From the NCBI GenBank assembly GCA_016887485.1, contig CP069394.1, positions 868,001-932,000 on the forward strand: a stretch of DNA of 64,000 bases, in the 5' to 3' direction. Positions 42,427 through 51,994 of this stretch are shown one piece after another. Within the stretch, counting starts at the first letter, position 1; the number at the start of each line of letters is the position of its first letter. Under the pieces are notes generated by a model, which saw only the letters and a program-made list of their open reading frames with translations, was not told where the DNA came from and did no database searches. Position numbers and translations under genes: made by a program. The DNA comes from Chloroflexota bacterium. GTDB taxonomy: Bacteria; Chloroflexota; Anaerolineae; Anaerolineales; Anaerolineaceae.

Positions 42427-43806
42427 TTAGTCCTCAAGTAAGCTAAATACCACCGGCAGGAGCTGTTTCTTTCGGGAGACCACACCCGTTGCCAGGCGGG
42501 TTCCATCGGAAAGCGGACGGTACGGCAATTCTTCCAAAACTGCAGGTGCATCCACCATTAACAGACGGCTGTCACCCTGCACCACATCGGTCACCATCAG
42601 CATGGCGAAATCCAGGCTCCGGCGTTCACGCAATTCCTGCAGGGCGTTCCTCAGTGGCTCCAGATAGTCGTTCAGCTCATAAAGATCGGAAACTTCTGCC
42701 TGCGCAATCGCAAAGCGGGTGCTGGCGGCCTCATACTGCTTCATATCCGTTGAGACCACATCTTTCGGGTCCCGGCTGGAAAGCCCAGCCCCGGCAGCGA
42801 GTACCTTCTCACCGAAACTATGGATTGTCTCCCCTTCCAAAGGCCCACCATATACCAGAGCCCAGCGGCCCAAACGTTCAGCAGCCTGATGGTCCCGTTC
42901 TGTGGTAGTCGGAGAGGTCATTACCAGCGTATCCGATAACAGCCCGGCCAGCATCAATCCAGCCAGCTCAGGCGGGGCACTCAACCCTGCGTCTTCAATT
43001 AATTCCGACACCAGCGTGGAGGTACTTCCCACCACATCCACTGTGAAACGGATCGGTTCATGCGTGGTAGGGTTACCCAGCCGGTGGTGATCAAGGATTT
43101 CGACCAATTCGGCCTCGTCCAGGGAGCCCAATGCCTGCTGAGGTTCATTATGATCCACCAAAATGATCTTCAAGCGCGGCGGATCGAGCAAGTCCCGTTG
43201 ACGACAAATGCCCAAATAGCGTTTGTTGTCATCCAATACCCAAAATTCATCCACTTCGTCGCGCAGCAATCGCCGGATCACGTCCCTAATGCGGGTCGTA
43301 GCGGTATAGCGAGCAATATCCGTCTCAGCAGATTCCTTGCAAGGGATTTCCAGCAGTTCTGCCAGGGTCATCTCCTTATAGCGGGGATGTGGACCCATAT
43401 GGCGGCTGAGGAAATTAAAAAGTGATTGACCGGTGATCAGCCCATAGGGCGTCCCATCTGGGTTTACCACAGGGGCAATTCCTCCGGTCCGGTTCAATAT
43501 CGCCCAGGCTTCACTCAATGGCCGGTCGGGTGTGACCGTGTCTAATCTATGCATCACCGAATCAAAACGGGGAGAAGCATCATTGAAAAGTACAGGGGGT
43601 TCAAGGTTCACTTCGTGTAGAACCCAGGCAGTTTGCCTGTTGATCGCCCCTGACCGAGCTGGAACTGCGTTCGCCCCATCCCTTTCCTGCAGCAACCAGG
43701 CATAGCCCATCGCCGAGGCAATCGCATCGGTATCAGGGTTGACATGACCAATGACAAAAATGCGGTTTGAATCCCGCAAATTTGCCATACTGTGAATACT
43801 CGCCAT
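42427..43806 (-). CDS. ppaC: manganese-dependent inorganic pyrophosphatase (DHH/DHHA2) with CBS domains
   Basis: Family II pyrophosphatase of 459 residues. The DHH domain has VIGHVNPDTDAIASA at the N terminus, and after an insertion VDHNEPQQ and EILDHHRLGNPTTHEPIRF with the manganese-binding DHH. Two CBS domains, about residues 75-200 (PLSEAWAILNRTGGIAPVVN; TRIRDVIRRLLRDEVDEFWV), form a nucleotide-sensing regulatory module. DHHA2 is at the C terminus. No DRTGG domain is evident between the CBS pair. It lies between genes for the two hydroxylases, where MocA and CofC reactions release pyrophosphate. Confidence 0.92.
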   Translation of the reverse strand: MASIHSMANLRDSNRIFVIGHVNPDTDAIASAMGYAWLLQERDGANAVPARSGAINRQTAWVLHEVNLEPPVLFNDASPRFDSVMHRLDTVTPDRPLSEAWAILNRTGGIAPVVNPDGTPYGLITGQSLFNFLSRHMGPHPRYKEMTLAELLEIPCKESAETDIARYTATTRIRDVIRRLLRDEVDEFWVLDDNKRYLGICRQRDLLDPPRLKIILVDHNEPQQALGSLDEAELVEILDHHRLGNPTTHEPIRFTVDVVGSTSTLVSELIEDAGLSAPPELAGLMLAGLLSDTLVMTSPTTTERDHQAAERLGRWALVYGGPLEGETIHSFGEKVLAAGAGLSSRDPKDVVSTDMKQYEAASTRFAIAQAEVSDLYELNDYLEPLRNALQELRERRSLDFAMLMVTDVVQGDSRLLMVDAPAVLEELPYRPLSDGTRLATGVVSRKKQLLPVVFSLLED

Positions 43807-43825
43807 TAAGTCTTCAGACCTCTTC

Positions 43826-46825
43826 CTATAAAGGTAAACCTTTTAAGTTCCGCCAAATCCGTTCTGGAATGGCAGGAATGGTGTTCAACGCAACCCCACA
43901 AGCATCCAAAATGGCATTCCCTACTGCAGGCGCAACCCCGTCCAATGGGATCTCCGCCACAGCTTTAGCGCCATAGGGATGCGAGGGTTCATAAGTCTCA
44001 ACAAAGATCGTGGTCAGCTCCGGCATCTCGTCGGCCCGGAAGATATGATAATCCACGAAATCCTTCTCACGGGGCTGACCGTCTTTATCATAGCGCATTT
44101 CTTCACTGACCGCATACCCCAAAGCCTGGGCCATGCCCCCTTCAATCTGCCCCGAGGCCGTCACAGGGTTGATAATCACACCCGAATCTACAGCCATGAC
44201 TAATTTATCAACCGTGACCATTCCGCTTTCGACATCCACGGTCACTTCGGCGAATTGCGCTGCAAATGGTGGTGGTGCCACCGGGGACATGTGTGAAGCA
44301 ACGCCCATGATCTGTTCCTGATCGGTCTGGTGTAATGAATTCAGGCCAATTTCCTTCATGGTATAGAACTCACCGGAGGGCGCAATAGCCTTGCGGTCTT
44401 CCAGGATGATCTCATCCGGGGATACGGTCTTACCTTCCTCGGCGAACATCATGGATGCCCGCACCCGAATTCGTTCCGCCACGATCTCAGCGGCTTTCAC
44501 CGTCGCAGTTCCGGAAATATAAGTCGTACTGGAAGCATAAGCACCTTTGTCAAAGGGGGTGAAATCGGTGTCGGAAGAATACACCACAAAATCCTCCACC
44601 GGAACACCGAGTGTCTCTGCGGCCATCTGTGCCAGGACCGTATCGGAGCCAGTACCGAGGTCCGTGGCACCTACCAACAGGTTAAACGATCCGTCGTCAT
44701 TCATCTTGATGCTTGCCCCGCCCATATCCAAATAGGGAATAGCGGTGCCCTGCATCACCATTGCCACACCAATCCCCTTACGCAGATGCTTTTGGCCAGG
44801 GACGATATGCCACTGCTGATTATTAAATTTATGATCCCAACCTATCGCCATGCGGCCCTGTTCAACACAATCCTCCAGGCCAATAGTGTAGATCGTCTCA
44901 GGCTTCGGTTCGCGACCCTCGCTCCAGGCCTTGCTGAAGGGATGGATCTCACCGGAGCGCAATGCATTCTTCAAGCGGAATTCAATCGGGTCCATACCTA
45001 ATTCTCGGGCAATGTTCTCCATATGCCGCTCCACCGGCCAGAATCCCTGCGGGACACCGTAACCTCGGTAAGCGCCGGAGGGCACTGTGTTGGTATAAAC
45101 CACATCCGAATAGAAGCGAATGTTAGGATCTTTACGATATTCACCATCTCCCACATAAATCGCCATCGCCTTATGACCGGTATTGCCGGCCACAGTCAGC
45201 GCATGGCAGCCATAGGCACCGGTATCACTCAGGCAGTACATCTCATTCGCCGTGATCGTGCCGTCATTCTTGAGGCCGGTTTTTAGGTGAATGCGCATTG
45301 GGTGCCGGGTCCGTGCGCCAATGAATTCCTCTTCCCGGGTCATTTCATAGAGCACCGGTTTGCCCGTGGCAATCGTGAGGTGTGCAGCGACATCCTCCAC
45401 CAGCACTTCCTGCTTGCCGCCAAAACCGCCGCCAATCCGGGGTTTGATCACTCGAATGCGCTTGATCGGCAAGTCCAACACCGGAGCAATCTGCCGCCGG
45501 ACATGGAAGGGCACCTGGGTGCTGGTCTTGATCACCAGGCGGTCATCCTCATCCCAATAGGTCATCACGACATGGGGTTCGATATGAGCCTGCTGGACCT
45601 TGGGGACATCATAATCCCCTTCAATGATCCGATCCGCTTCGGCGAAGCCTTTTTCGACATCGCCAATATCAATTCGGATTTCCGCCGCGATATTGCGGGA
45701 AGGATCCGATTCGTCAAAATTCACATATTCCGGTTCATCATGGATAACCGGTGCACCCTTATCCATCGCTTTGCTGGGATCCAACAAAGGTTCCAGCACT
45801 TCATATTCAACATCAATCAAATCCAAGGCAGCTTCAGCAATGGCAACCGATTCGGCGGCCACAAAAGCCACCCGGTCACCCACGAAGCGCACCTTATGAT
45901 CCAGCGAGAAGGAATCCAGCGGCCCGGGGATCGGGTGGGACTGTCCTGCTGTGGAATAGGCTACTCGTGGGAGGTCTTTCCAGGTAAGTACCGCAGCGAC
46001 ACCCGGCAGGGCTTCCGCCCGGGAGGTGTCGATATTTTTGATCTCAGCGTGGGCATGAGGGCTGCGCAGCACTTTGGCATAGAGCAGGTCGCGCATCTCA
46101 TAGTCAGCCACAAAGGCTGGTTTCCCCTGTACCAGTTTGACCGCGTCCACTTTGGTCTCTGCATGGCCCACAGTCTTCATCTCTGAATGCGGGTCAACAA
46201 TCTTCAATTGTGGCAGGATCTTGGTTTCGGTCAAGGTGCCTTTACCATTGGTCACAGGCACGCCGCCGTCAACAGGTCCTTCTGACGGCTTCAAAGCCTC
46301 AGTGACATCAATCGGCCCATTGACCGGCATGACTTCTTCGCCGCGTAAAATTGCAGCGGCCCGTAAAACTGCCTGCACGGGCTTGATGTAACCGGTGCAG
46401 CGGCACAGGACGCCCGAAAGAGCGTCCCGGACCTGGTCCTCGTCCGGATTGGGGTCACGATTCAAAAGGGCCTTAGCTGTCAGCACCATCGCCGGCGTAC
46501 AGTAACCGCACTGGATCGCGCCAACTTCTACAAAAGCCTGTTGGATCACACTCAACCCATCGGTTTTCTTCCAGCCGTGATCGGGATGGGCACCCTCAGC
46601 TTCCACAGTTTGAATTTTATGACCTTCAGCTTGAGCCGTCAGCATCGTGCAGCTGTTGACCGACCTGCCATCAAAAAGGATTGTACAGGCGCCGCATTCA
46701 CCATGCTCACAGCCGCCGCTTTTAATACTGAAGAAACCTAGTTTACGCAGGGTATCTAATAATCGTTCATTGGGATCAACCCGCAGAGGGAATTCTTGTC
46801 CATTGATCGTCAGTGTAACGTTCAT
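43826..46825 (-). CDS. fused [2Fe-2S] and molybdopterin-binding subunit of molybdenum hydroxylase
   Basis: Residues about 1-160 are the iron-sulfur subunit (GGCEHGECGACTILFDG; CGYCTPAMVLTAK; VLCRCTGYIKP). After a linker of about 75 residues, residues about 235-990 are the molybdenum subunit (VKLVQGKPAFVADYEM; GGGFGGKQEVLVED; SGAYRGYGVPQGFWPVE; GAKAVAEIPLDGVAPAVG with the catalytic glutamate). The start is the ATG at 46825, one base after the FAD gene stop. The substrate is unknown; the CO dehydrogenase loop is absent. The fusion order differs from that of the other hydroxylase in this array. Confidence 0.93.
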   Translation of the reverse strand: MNVTLTINGQEFPLRVDPNERLLDTLRKLGFFSIKSGGCEHGECGACTILFDGRSVNSCTMLTAQAEGHKIQTVEAEGAHPDHGWKKTDGLSVIQQAFVEVGAIQCGYCTPAMVLTAKALLNRDPNPDEDQVRDALSGVLCRCTGYIKPVQAVLRAAAILRGEEVMPVNGPIDVTEALKPSEGPVDGGVPVTNGKGTLTETKILPQLKIVDPHSEMKTVGHAETKVDAVKLVQGKPAFVADYEMRDLLYAKVLRSPHAHAEIKNIDTSRAEALPGVAAVLTWKDLPRVAYSTAGQSHPIPGPLDSFSLDHKVRFVGDRVAFVAAESVAIAEAALDLIDVEYEVLEPLLDPSKAMDKGAPVIHDEPEYVNFDESDPSRNIAAEIRIDIGDVEKGFAEADRIIEGDYDVPKVQQAHIEPHVVMTYWDEDDRLVIKTSTQVPFHVRRQIAPVLDLPIKRIRVIKPRIGGGFGGKQEVLVEDVAAHLTIATGKPVLYEMTREEEFIGARTRHPMRIHLKTGLKNDGTITANEMYCLSDTGAYGCHALTVAGNTGHKAMAIYVGDGEYRKDPNIRFYSDVVYTNTVPSGAYRGYGVPQGFWPVERHMENIARELGMDPIEFRLKNALRSGEIHPFSKAWSEGREPKPETIYTIGLEDCVEQGRMAIGWDHKFNNQQWHIVPGQKHLRKGIGVAMVMQGTAIPYLDMGGASIKMNDDGSFNLLVGATDLGTGSDTVLAQMAAETLGVPVEDFVVYSSDTDFTPFDKGAYASSTTYISGTATVKAAEIVAERIRVRASMMFAEEGKTVSPDEIILEDRKAIAPSGEFYTMKEIGLNSLHQTDQEQIMGVASHMSPVAPPPFAAQFAEVTVDVESGMVTVDKLVMAVDSGVIINPVTASGQIEGGMAQALGYAVSEEMRYDKDGQPREKDFVDYHIFRADEMPELTTIFVETYEPSHPYGAKAVAEIPLDGVAPAVGNAILDACGVALNTIPAIPERIWRNLKGLPL

Positions 46826-46826
46826 T

Positions 46827-47600
46827 TCAGGCCTCGCTTTCCTTGAGCGCATCAATCCGATCCAGGCATCTTAATGCCAGCCGGGAGGCGACTTCCCGCC
46901 GGTAGACAGCAGTCGCCCATTGGTCTTCTGCCTCAAAATACGCATCTCGGGCGGCGACATCTACACCTCGGTCTTCCGGTCCGTCCATGGCCACAATCGG
47001 TGCGGCCCCATAGCCGCCTAAAACCACTCGTGTCCTGCCCGAGCCCCATTGGGCGGCAGCAACAATCAGGGTTGGCCGGTCTTTAGGTGAACGGGCCACA
47101 TACTCGAACACGACATGCGGCCGCAGCCACCATTCGACCTCCGTCATCAGCACACCGGGCTTTTCCTCGTCCCGCATCGGCAGCCAGTTCCCCATCCGTA
47201 CCCGGTTGCCGTCCGGCTCCCAGGTCAGCGTGGCGTCCAATGCCAATAAAACTGTGGAGAGAGCTGACCGGGCATCACTGCTCATCAGCCACCCGCCGAT
47301 GGTTGCCATATTGCGGATATTCAGGGAAGAATCCAGCAAAATCGCGGCTTTAATCGCCTCGTGAACATCAGGATGTTCCACCAATTGCACCAACTGGACC
47401 ATCGCGCCAGCCGCAATCCGCTGTCCGCGCGTTTCAACCTGATCTAAACCGGTACCCTGCAGATCAACCACACCAGGGATATCCCCCTGATGGCGGCTCA
47501 AATAAGTGCCACCCCCAAGTGGCTTCAGGTTAGAGCCTTCATCTTTCAATAATTGAACGGCCTCTGCAACCGAACCAGGCCGGAAATATTCTTTTATCAT
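46827..47600 (-). CDS. FAD-binding subunit of molybdenum hydroxylase
   Basis: The 257-residue CoxM/XdhB-type flavoprotein that takes electrons from the iron-sulfur domains of the fused subunit encoded next. It starts MIKEYFRPGSVAEAVQLLKD. The first FAD loop is KPLGGGTYLSRH in place of the usual AGGTDLLP. The second loop reads IRNMATIGGWLMSSDARS, with tryptophan where asparagine of GGN is conserved, so FAD contacts are altered or the cofactor is bound less tightly. The thioesterase gene overlaps its start by 1 nt. Confidence 0.88.
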   Translation of the reverse strand: MIKEYFRPGSVAEAVQLLKDEGSNLKPLGGGTYLSRHQGDIPGVVDLQGTGLDQVETRGQRIAAGAMVQLVQLVEHPDVHEAIKAAILLDSSLNIRNMATIGGWLMSSDARSALSTVLLALDATLTWEPDGNRVRMGNWLPMRDEEKPGVLMTEVEWWLRPHVVFEYVARSPKDRPTLIVAAAQWGSGRTRVVLGGYGAAPIVAMDGPEDRGVDVAARDAYFEAEDQWATAVYRREVASRLALRCLDRIDALKESEA

Positions 47601-48070
47601 CAGTCCTCCTTATCAGGATAAACGCGCCAGCCCATCTCCTCCAGATCCACATCCGTTAATTGGCTTTCAGGGATATCTACCAACACCAATTCCGCCTCGG
47701 TCAAGATTTCTCCATCGCCATTGCGAATCTCCGCATGGGCTTTAGCAACCTTGCCTTTTCGCTCTCCTGCAACGCCAATGGCGACCAAAGGCGTCTCAGA
47801 AAGCACAGGTTTCCGATAGCGGACATTGAGTTGCGCCGTGACCATAAAGTGATTTGGATTTTCCATCAAAGCCCGTCCACCGGTCTCATCCAAAATGGCA
47901 GCTAAAATACCGCCATGGACCACACCAGTGTAACCTTCATATTGGGCAGGGATGTTGATCTCTGTCTGAACCAGGCCGGGTTCGATAAAGTGGAAATCCA
48001 ATTTCAAACCAACTGGATTTTCCTGGCCACAAATGAAACAATTCGATGAGCCTGGTTGTTTTTTATGCAT
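47600..48070 (-). CDS. hotdog-fold PaaI-type thioesterase
   Basis: A 156-residue acyl-CoA thioesterase of the PaaI family. The N terminus has SNCFICGQENPVGLKL, a common mark of one subgroup. The hotdog core has YEGYTGVVHGGILAAILDETGGRAL with the catalytic-site HGG and the aspartate/glutamate on the long helix. No localisation signal. It shares 1 nt with the FAD subunit gene and lies 2 nt after the LLM oxidoreductase gene. Whether it acts on a CoA thioester from the heterocycle pathway is a guess. Confidence 0.88.
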   Translation of the reverse strand: MHKKQPGSSNCFICGQENPVGLKLDFHFIEPGLVQTEINIPAQYEGYTGVVHGGILAAILDETGGRALMENPNHFMVTAQLNVRYRKPVLSETPLVAIGVAGERKGKVAKAHAEIRNGDGEILTEAELVLVDIPESQLTDVDLEEMGWRVYPDKED

Positions 48071-48072
48071 CG

Positions 48073-49071
48073 CTATTTTGTTGCAAAAGTATCGATCAGG
48101 ACTTTAACGTTCCCACCCACCGGGTAGAGCACCGGGCAGGTTGCGCCGTTATCAATATATTCCTGCACTTTGGCACGAGCCTCATCAGGCGTACCCGAAG
48201 CAGTGATCTTATGGATCAGCTCATCTGGCACCAAATGCTTGGCCTTTGCAATCTGTTCGTGGGTGGCAGGCCAGCCAAGGATCGATTGGATCTCGTGAAC
48301 GATGTCCATCGAAACGCCTGAGGCTTTGGCGATATGGGGCTGCTGGGCCAGATATTGGGTCAGAAGTTCACGGGTGGTGTCCCGCGCTTTATCGCCATCC
48401 TCATCCACCGAGCAGACCACGAGCTGCGGGCGGTCCAGTTCTTCCAGTGTCCGGCCGGATTCCTTGAGACCAGCCTTGAGTTTATTGATAGCAACCTCAT
48501 TGTAAGCAGGCGGCACGCAGTAATTCAGCAGCGCGCCGTCAGCGATCTTGCCGGTTAGTTCAAGCATCTTGGGGCCGGTAGCGCCTATGTAGATCGGTAC
48601 GTTCCGAGGCTCGCGGCGTCCGTGAACCACATCCAACTCGATGCCGTTGACATGCACAAATTCACCATCAAAAGTCACCCGTTCCATATTGAGCAGGCGG
48701 CGCATGGTCAACACGGTCTCTTCCATAGCTTTCAGGGGGTTCTTGCGATGAATGCCGACATTGCCAGCCAGCGGGTCCCACCAGGCGCCGATCCCACAAA
48801 TGATCCGGTCAGGGGCGAGGTCATCCAGAGTGAGATAAGTCGCTGCCAGGAGGCCGATATTTCGGGTCCAGTTGTTGATCACGCCGGAGCCAATTTTCAG
48901 CTTATCCGTGACAGCTGCATAGGCCGCCATCGGGACAATTGCGTCCCGGACCAGACGACTTTCTGCTTGCCAAACGGCCTCAAACCCGCGCTCCTCTGCG
49001 TATTTGACGTAATCCAGGCCATCCCGAAGATCATGGGCGTCTTGCAAATATAAGGCAACTCTCTCAATCAT
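48073..49071 (-). CDS. LLM-class F420-dependent oxidoreductase
   Basis: Luciferase-like TIM barrel of 332 residues, most similar in pattern to the F420-dependent group (Mer-like): [96 protein letters not shown]. The nonprolyl cis-peptide region fits F420 rather than FMN enzymes. The neighbouring genes for CofC, CofD, CofE and the F420:NADPH reductase support this. The substrate is unknown; it may reduce or oxidise a product of the molybdenum hydroxylases. Confidence 0.88.
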   Translation of the reverse strand: MIERVALYLQDAHDLRDGLDYVKYAEERGFEAVWQAESRLVRDAIVPMAAYAAVTDKLKIGSGVINNWTRNIGLLAATYLTLDDLAPDRIICGIGAWWDPLAGNVGIHRKNPLKAMEETVLTMRRLLNMERVTFDGEFVHVNGIELDVVHGRREPRNVPIYIGATGPKMLELTGKIADGALLNYCVPPAYNEVAINKLKAGLKESGRTLEELDRPQLVVCSVDEDGDKARDTTRELLTQYLAQQPHIAKASGVSMDIVHEIQSILGWPATHEQIAKAKHLVPDELIHKITASGTPDEARAKVQEYIDNGATCPVLYPVGGNVKVLIDTFATK

Positions 49072-49098
49072 GGCTTCTTCCTTTTCTAGAGGTGAGGT

Positions 49099-49719
49099 TT
49101 AAATTTCTATAAAAACCGGGATCGCCTTGGCGGAATTTAGCAAAGCATAATCTTCCGGTAGGTCCAAGTCTAAAGCGATACGTTCATTCTCCACAATCAC
49201 CACCTGAGCCTTTTTTTCTTTGGCCAATTCAATATGGCGGTCAAACGATTCTTTTCCATAGGAGAAAGTCAACAGGTCAGCAGGTGTAGTAAATAATAAA
49301 TTCGTGCCCTGACGCCGCCGATCGGGAGCAAGGACAATACAGGGTGGTTCTGTGCGTGCATCCAGAAAGGCCTTCACGTCATCGGGAGTCATCAATGGTA
49401 AATCCGCCGGAACGATCAGCACACCTTCTGTGGAAAAGTTCTTGGAAAATAAAGTCGCCCTTCTTAGGGCGGCGTTCAGTTCCGGTGTGCCGTTTTCTGT
49501 CACAGTGCGCACTTGCAGATCTCGGGCTTCGGTGAGGACATCGGAATCACGACTCACCACCAGGATATCGGTGATGGCATCTACTTCTTTTAAGATTTCA
49601 ATTGTATGGACAAATAACTGGTGGTTAAGGTTCGTTCGTTCATCTTCGGATAAAATTTCAGAAAGTCGGGATTTTCCCCGGCGGAGAGGTTTAACTGGAA
49701 CGATTGCCCAAAGGCTCAT
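49099..49719 (-). CDS. cofC: 2-phospholactate (or phosphoenolpyruvate) guanylyltransferase
   Basis: Activates 2-phospho-L-lactate or PEP with GTP, releasing pyrophosphate, for F420 synthesis. The 206-residue protein starts MSLWAIVPVKPLRRGKSRLSEIL (nucleotidyltransferase loop), and has VPADLPLMTPDDV (metal aspartates), PDRRRQGTNLLF and YGKESFDRHIELA. The start is the ATG at 49719, four bases after the cofD stop; AGGAG inside the end of cofD serves as ribosome site with a long 11-nt spacer. Which phosphoacid is used cannot be told from sequence alone. Confidence 0.92.
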   Translation of the reverse strand: MSLWAIVPVKPLRRGKSRLSEILSEDERTNLNHQLFVHTIEILKEVDAITDILVVSRDSDVLTEARDLQVRTVTENGTPELNAALRRATLFSKNFSTEGVLIVPADLPLMTPDDVKAFLDARTEPPCIVLAPDRRRQGTNLLFTTPADLLTFSYGKESFDRHIELAKEKKAQVVIVENERIALDLDLPEDYALLNSAKAIPVFIEI

Positions 49720-49723
49720 ATGG

Positions 49724-50668
49724 TCATTGGCTCCTATTGATGACCGACGCGCCAAATGCCAAGACTTCTTTGGCCAGGCGTGAACGGTCTGATCTATCCT
49801 TCATTATAATATCAGTTACTAAAGGAATTATACGCCAACGCCGTATTTTTTCCAATTCAGCCGCATCTATTGTGTCAAAAACAAAACCCGTTAGGAAATC
49901 ACGGTAATGATCCGCCACAGCAGAAGCCGAAGGGTCAAATCCCAACTCTGTATACATTTTCGCAGCCGGTCCCTTCAAAGCCTTACCGCCAATGATCGGC
50001 GAAACGGCTATCACACGCTTTTCCGTAATAAGGTCCAAATAGCCTGGCACTGCCAGGATCGGTGCGATACTCACCCAGGGATTGGATGGCGCTAGGATAA
50101 CCAGATCAGCAGCCTCAATCGCGGCCATTGCTGCTGGCACCGGTTGAGAAATATCCGCCCCGACAAACTCAAAACCGGTCACTTCCGGTTGGCAGGCCTG
50201 GTGGACAAAGTATTCCTGAAACCCCAGGGATTCACCGGTCTTGGTTTTCACAATGGTCCTGACCGGATCATCGCTCATCGGATAAACCGGATGGGTCACC
50301 CCCCACTTCATGCAAAGCTCGTGAGTGATCTCTGAAAGTCGCCTGCCCTGTTTCAGGGCTTCCGTGCGATAAAAATGGGTTGCCAGGTCCTTATCCCCCA
50401 GATGGAACCAGGCCAAACCGCCCAATGCTTCTAAAGTATCGAAGGTCGTCCAGGCCTCATCTTGCAATCCCCAGCCCGTCTTTGGATTTGCCAAATCAGC
50501 CAGTGTGTAACAGACCGTATCCAGGTCAGGGCTGATCTGCAGGCCCAGATATTCAAAATCATCACCCGTATTGACGATTACACTCAGCGATTCTGGCCCA
50601 AGCAGCTGTGCAAAGCCATCCACCAGCTTTGCGCCGCCAACCCCACCCGCTAAGGCAACTACCTTCAT
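49724..50668 (-). CDS. cofD: 2-phospho-L-lactate transferase (F420 synthesis)
   Basis: Transfers the phospholactyl (or enolpyruvyl) group to the deazaflavin FO, making F420-0 or its dehydro form. The 314-residue protein has [17 protein letters not shown] at the N terminus, [43 protein letters not shown], and the distal IVLAPSNPW-like motif [17 protein letters not shown]. It overlaps the 2H phosphoesterase gene by 4 nt. FO synthase (CofG/CofH) is not encoded in the window and must lie elsewhere. Confidence 0.95.
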   Translation of the reverse strand: MKVVALAGGVGGAKLVDGFAQLLGPESLSVIVNTGDDFEYLGLQISPDLDTVCYTLADLANPKTGWGLQDEAWTTFDTLEALGGLAWFHLGDKDLATHFYRTEALKQGRRLSEITHELCMKWGVTHPVYPMSDDPVRTIVKTKTGESLGFQEYFVHQACQPEVTGFEFVGADISQPVPAAMAAIEAADLVILAPSNPWVSIAPILAVPGYLDLITEKRVIAVSPIIGGKALKGPAAKMYTELGFDPSASAVADHYRDFLTGFVFDTIDAAELEKIRRWRIIPLVTDIIMKDRSDRSRLAKEVLAFGASVINRSQ

Positions 50669-51219
50669 GCTTCACTTCCTTCGGATGTAAGGTCAAATAC
50701 GGACAATGTCTCTCCTGTACTCTGATTTTCAGATTTGACGACCCAAATGGTGTTCACAGTGGTGACCAGATCAAACGGCTCGTTTCCAATGGATTGAATG
50801 GCGCAAGGCAAATTTTTCAAGGTAAGGTCACGCAAGGCAAGTGAAATATGAGGAATCCACTCATCCGGCGAATAAAACTCATTTAAGCCCTTCCCATAGG
50901 GCATCAGTTGATCCCAAAGTTTTTGATGAAGGCGCATTAATTGAGGTGATTTCACCACCGGCAGGTAGAGTACCGGATCCTCACCATCAAAGAAGCCCAA
51001 TCCTGAGGTATGCACATCAAAGGCTGCAGTTTCCTGAGTGATGACTTCAATAATTGGCTCACAGCGTTCAACTTCCAGCATTTCCGCTGAAAACCAGGTG
51101 AAATGAGGGTTGGGATAATTAAAGATCCCTTCCAGGCCGCAATTTTGGTTTAACTGCCGCCAAAGACGCATCACCTGTACTGTGGCCGGTTCACTCAGTT
51201 CACTAATCAGCGCAAACAT
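50665..51219 (-). CDS. 2H phosphoesterase/2'-5' RNA ligase-like protein
   Basis: A 184-residue protein with the two HxT/S motifs of the 2H phosphoesterase (LigT) superfamily: PHFTWF near residue 39 and PHISLA near residue 125, symmetric in sequence as in the two-lobed fold. Members hydrolyse or make 2',3'-cyclic and 2'-5' phosphodiesters. It is placed between cofE (6 nt) and cofD (4-nt overlap), inside the F420 genes. I know no established F420 step needing such an enzyme. Confidence 0.82.
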   Translation of the reverse strand: MFALISELSEPATVQVMRLWRQLNQNCGLEGIFNYPNPHFTWFSAEMLEVERCEPIIEVITQETAAFDVHTSGLGFFDGEDPVLYLPVVKSPQLMRLHQKLWDQLMPYGKGLNEFYSPDEWIPHISLALRDLTLKNLPCAIQSIGNEPFDLVTTVNTIWVVKSENQSTGETLSVFDLTSEGSEA

Positions 51220-51225
51220 GCCATT

Positions 51226-51993
51226 TCACCTGAACATATCCAGATCTTTGGGCCGGATCAATTCCTGCAGGCCCCCTTCCCTTAGGGGATAAGGGAAACC
51301 GCGCACATGCACGACCGGTGTCCCCTCTGCGGCCTGGCCCATCATCAATGAAGCTGCTGCCGCCAACTCATCGGCTGCACCAATCAGGGTTGCCTTTAAA
51401 TGATAATCATAGAGATCCGCTTCACCCCGCATATCCACCAACCCGGGGATGCCGGAAAGGCCAATTGTCACCCCGACGGTGCCATTTCGCCAGGCACGGC
51501 CATGTGAGTCAATGATCTGCACACCCAACTGGCAGCCACATTCAGCTTCCAATGTTTTGCGGATTTTCTCAGCGGAGAGATCAGGGTTTTCCGGCAGGAG
51601 CAGCACCCAATCTTCCGGTTCCCCCCAGGATCCTTCCACATTGGAATGGTCAATGCCGGCATTGGCGCTGACAAAGCCTAATTTATGCTCCACAATGATC
51701 AGATTCTCTCGGGTGCGCAGCACTTCATTGCTCTCAGATAGGATCAATTCCAGCAAACGAGGATCCTTTCCCGTAATTTCAGCATAACGCAGCGCCTCAG
51801 CGCCAGGCTTCACCAGGGTGAGGTTCTTCATCCGTCCTTCGGCCTTGGAGACGATCTTCTGCGCCAAAACCAGGATATCCCCATCCTCCAGCTTGATCTG
51901 CTGCACATTTAGCGAATTCAGGATCATCCGCGCGAGGTCGTCGGCGGGCTGCACCATTGGGATGGATTGTAATGGGGTAAGCGTCAGGGGCAT
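51226..51993 (-). CDS. cofE: coenzyme F420-0:L-glutamate ligase
   Basis: Adds L-glutamate residues to F420-0, using GTP in characterised enzymes. The 255-residue protein has DGDILVLAQKIVSKAEGR (metal and nucleotide site), PRLLELILSES, NAGIDHSNVEGSWG, GVTIGLSGIPGLVDMRGEADLYD and AAASLMMGQAAEGTPVVHVRG, all conserved in CofE. It lacks the C-terminal FMN nitroreductase domain found in actinobacterial FbiB, so a dehydro-F420 reductase would have to be a separate gene. One base separates it from the npdG stop. Confidence 0.94.
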   Translation of the reverse strand: MPLTLTPLQSIPMVQPADDLARMILNSLNVQQIKLEDGDILVLAQKIVSKAEGRMKNLTLVKPGAEALRYAEITGKDPRLLELILSESNEVLRTRENLIIVEHKLGFVSANAGIDHSNVEGSWGEPEDWVLLLPENPDLSAEKIRKTLEAECGCQLGVQIIDSHGRAWRNGTVGVTIGLSGIPGLVDMRGEADLYDYHLKATLIGAADELAAAASLMMGQAAEGTPVVHVRGFPYPLREGGLQELIRPKDLDMFR

Positions 51994-51994
51994 T

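Noticed and set aside
45287-46186. Long plus-strand open frame of 299 codons opposite the fused 2Fe-2S/Mo subunit gene
   Set aside because: It is antisense to a well-supported molybdenum hydroxylase gene, has no family resemblance or ribosome site, and reflects codon bias of the real gene.
37991-47600. Form I carbon monoxide dehydrogenase, suggested by the CoxL/M/S-like subunits
   Set aside because: Neither Mo subunit has the AYRCSFR active-site loop; the matching loops read AFRGFGG and AYRGYGV, as in xanthine dehydrogenase-type enzymes.
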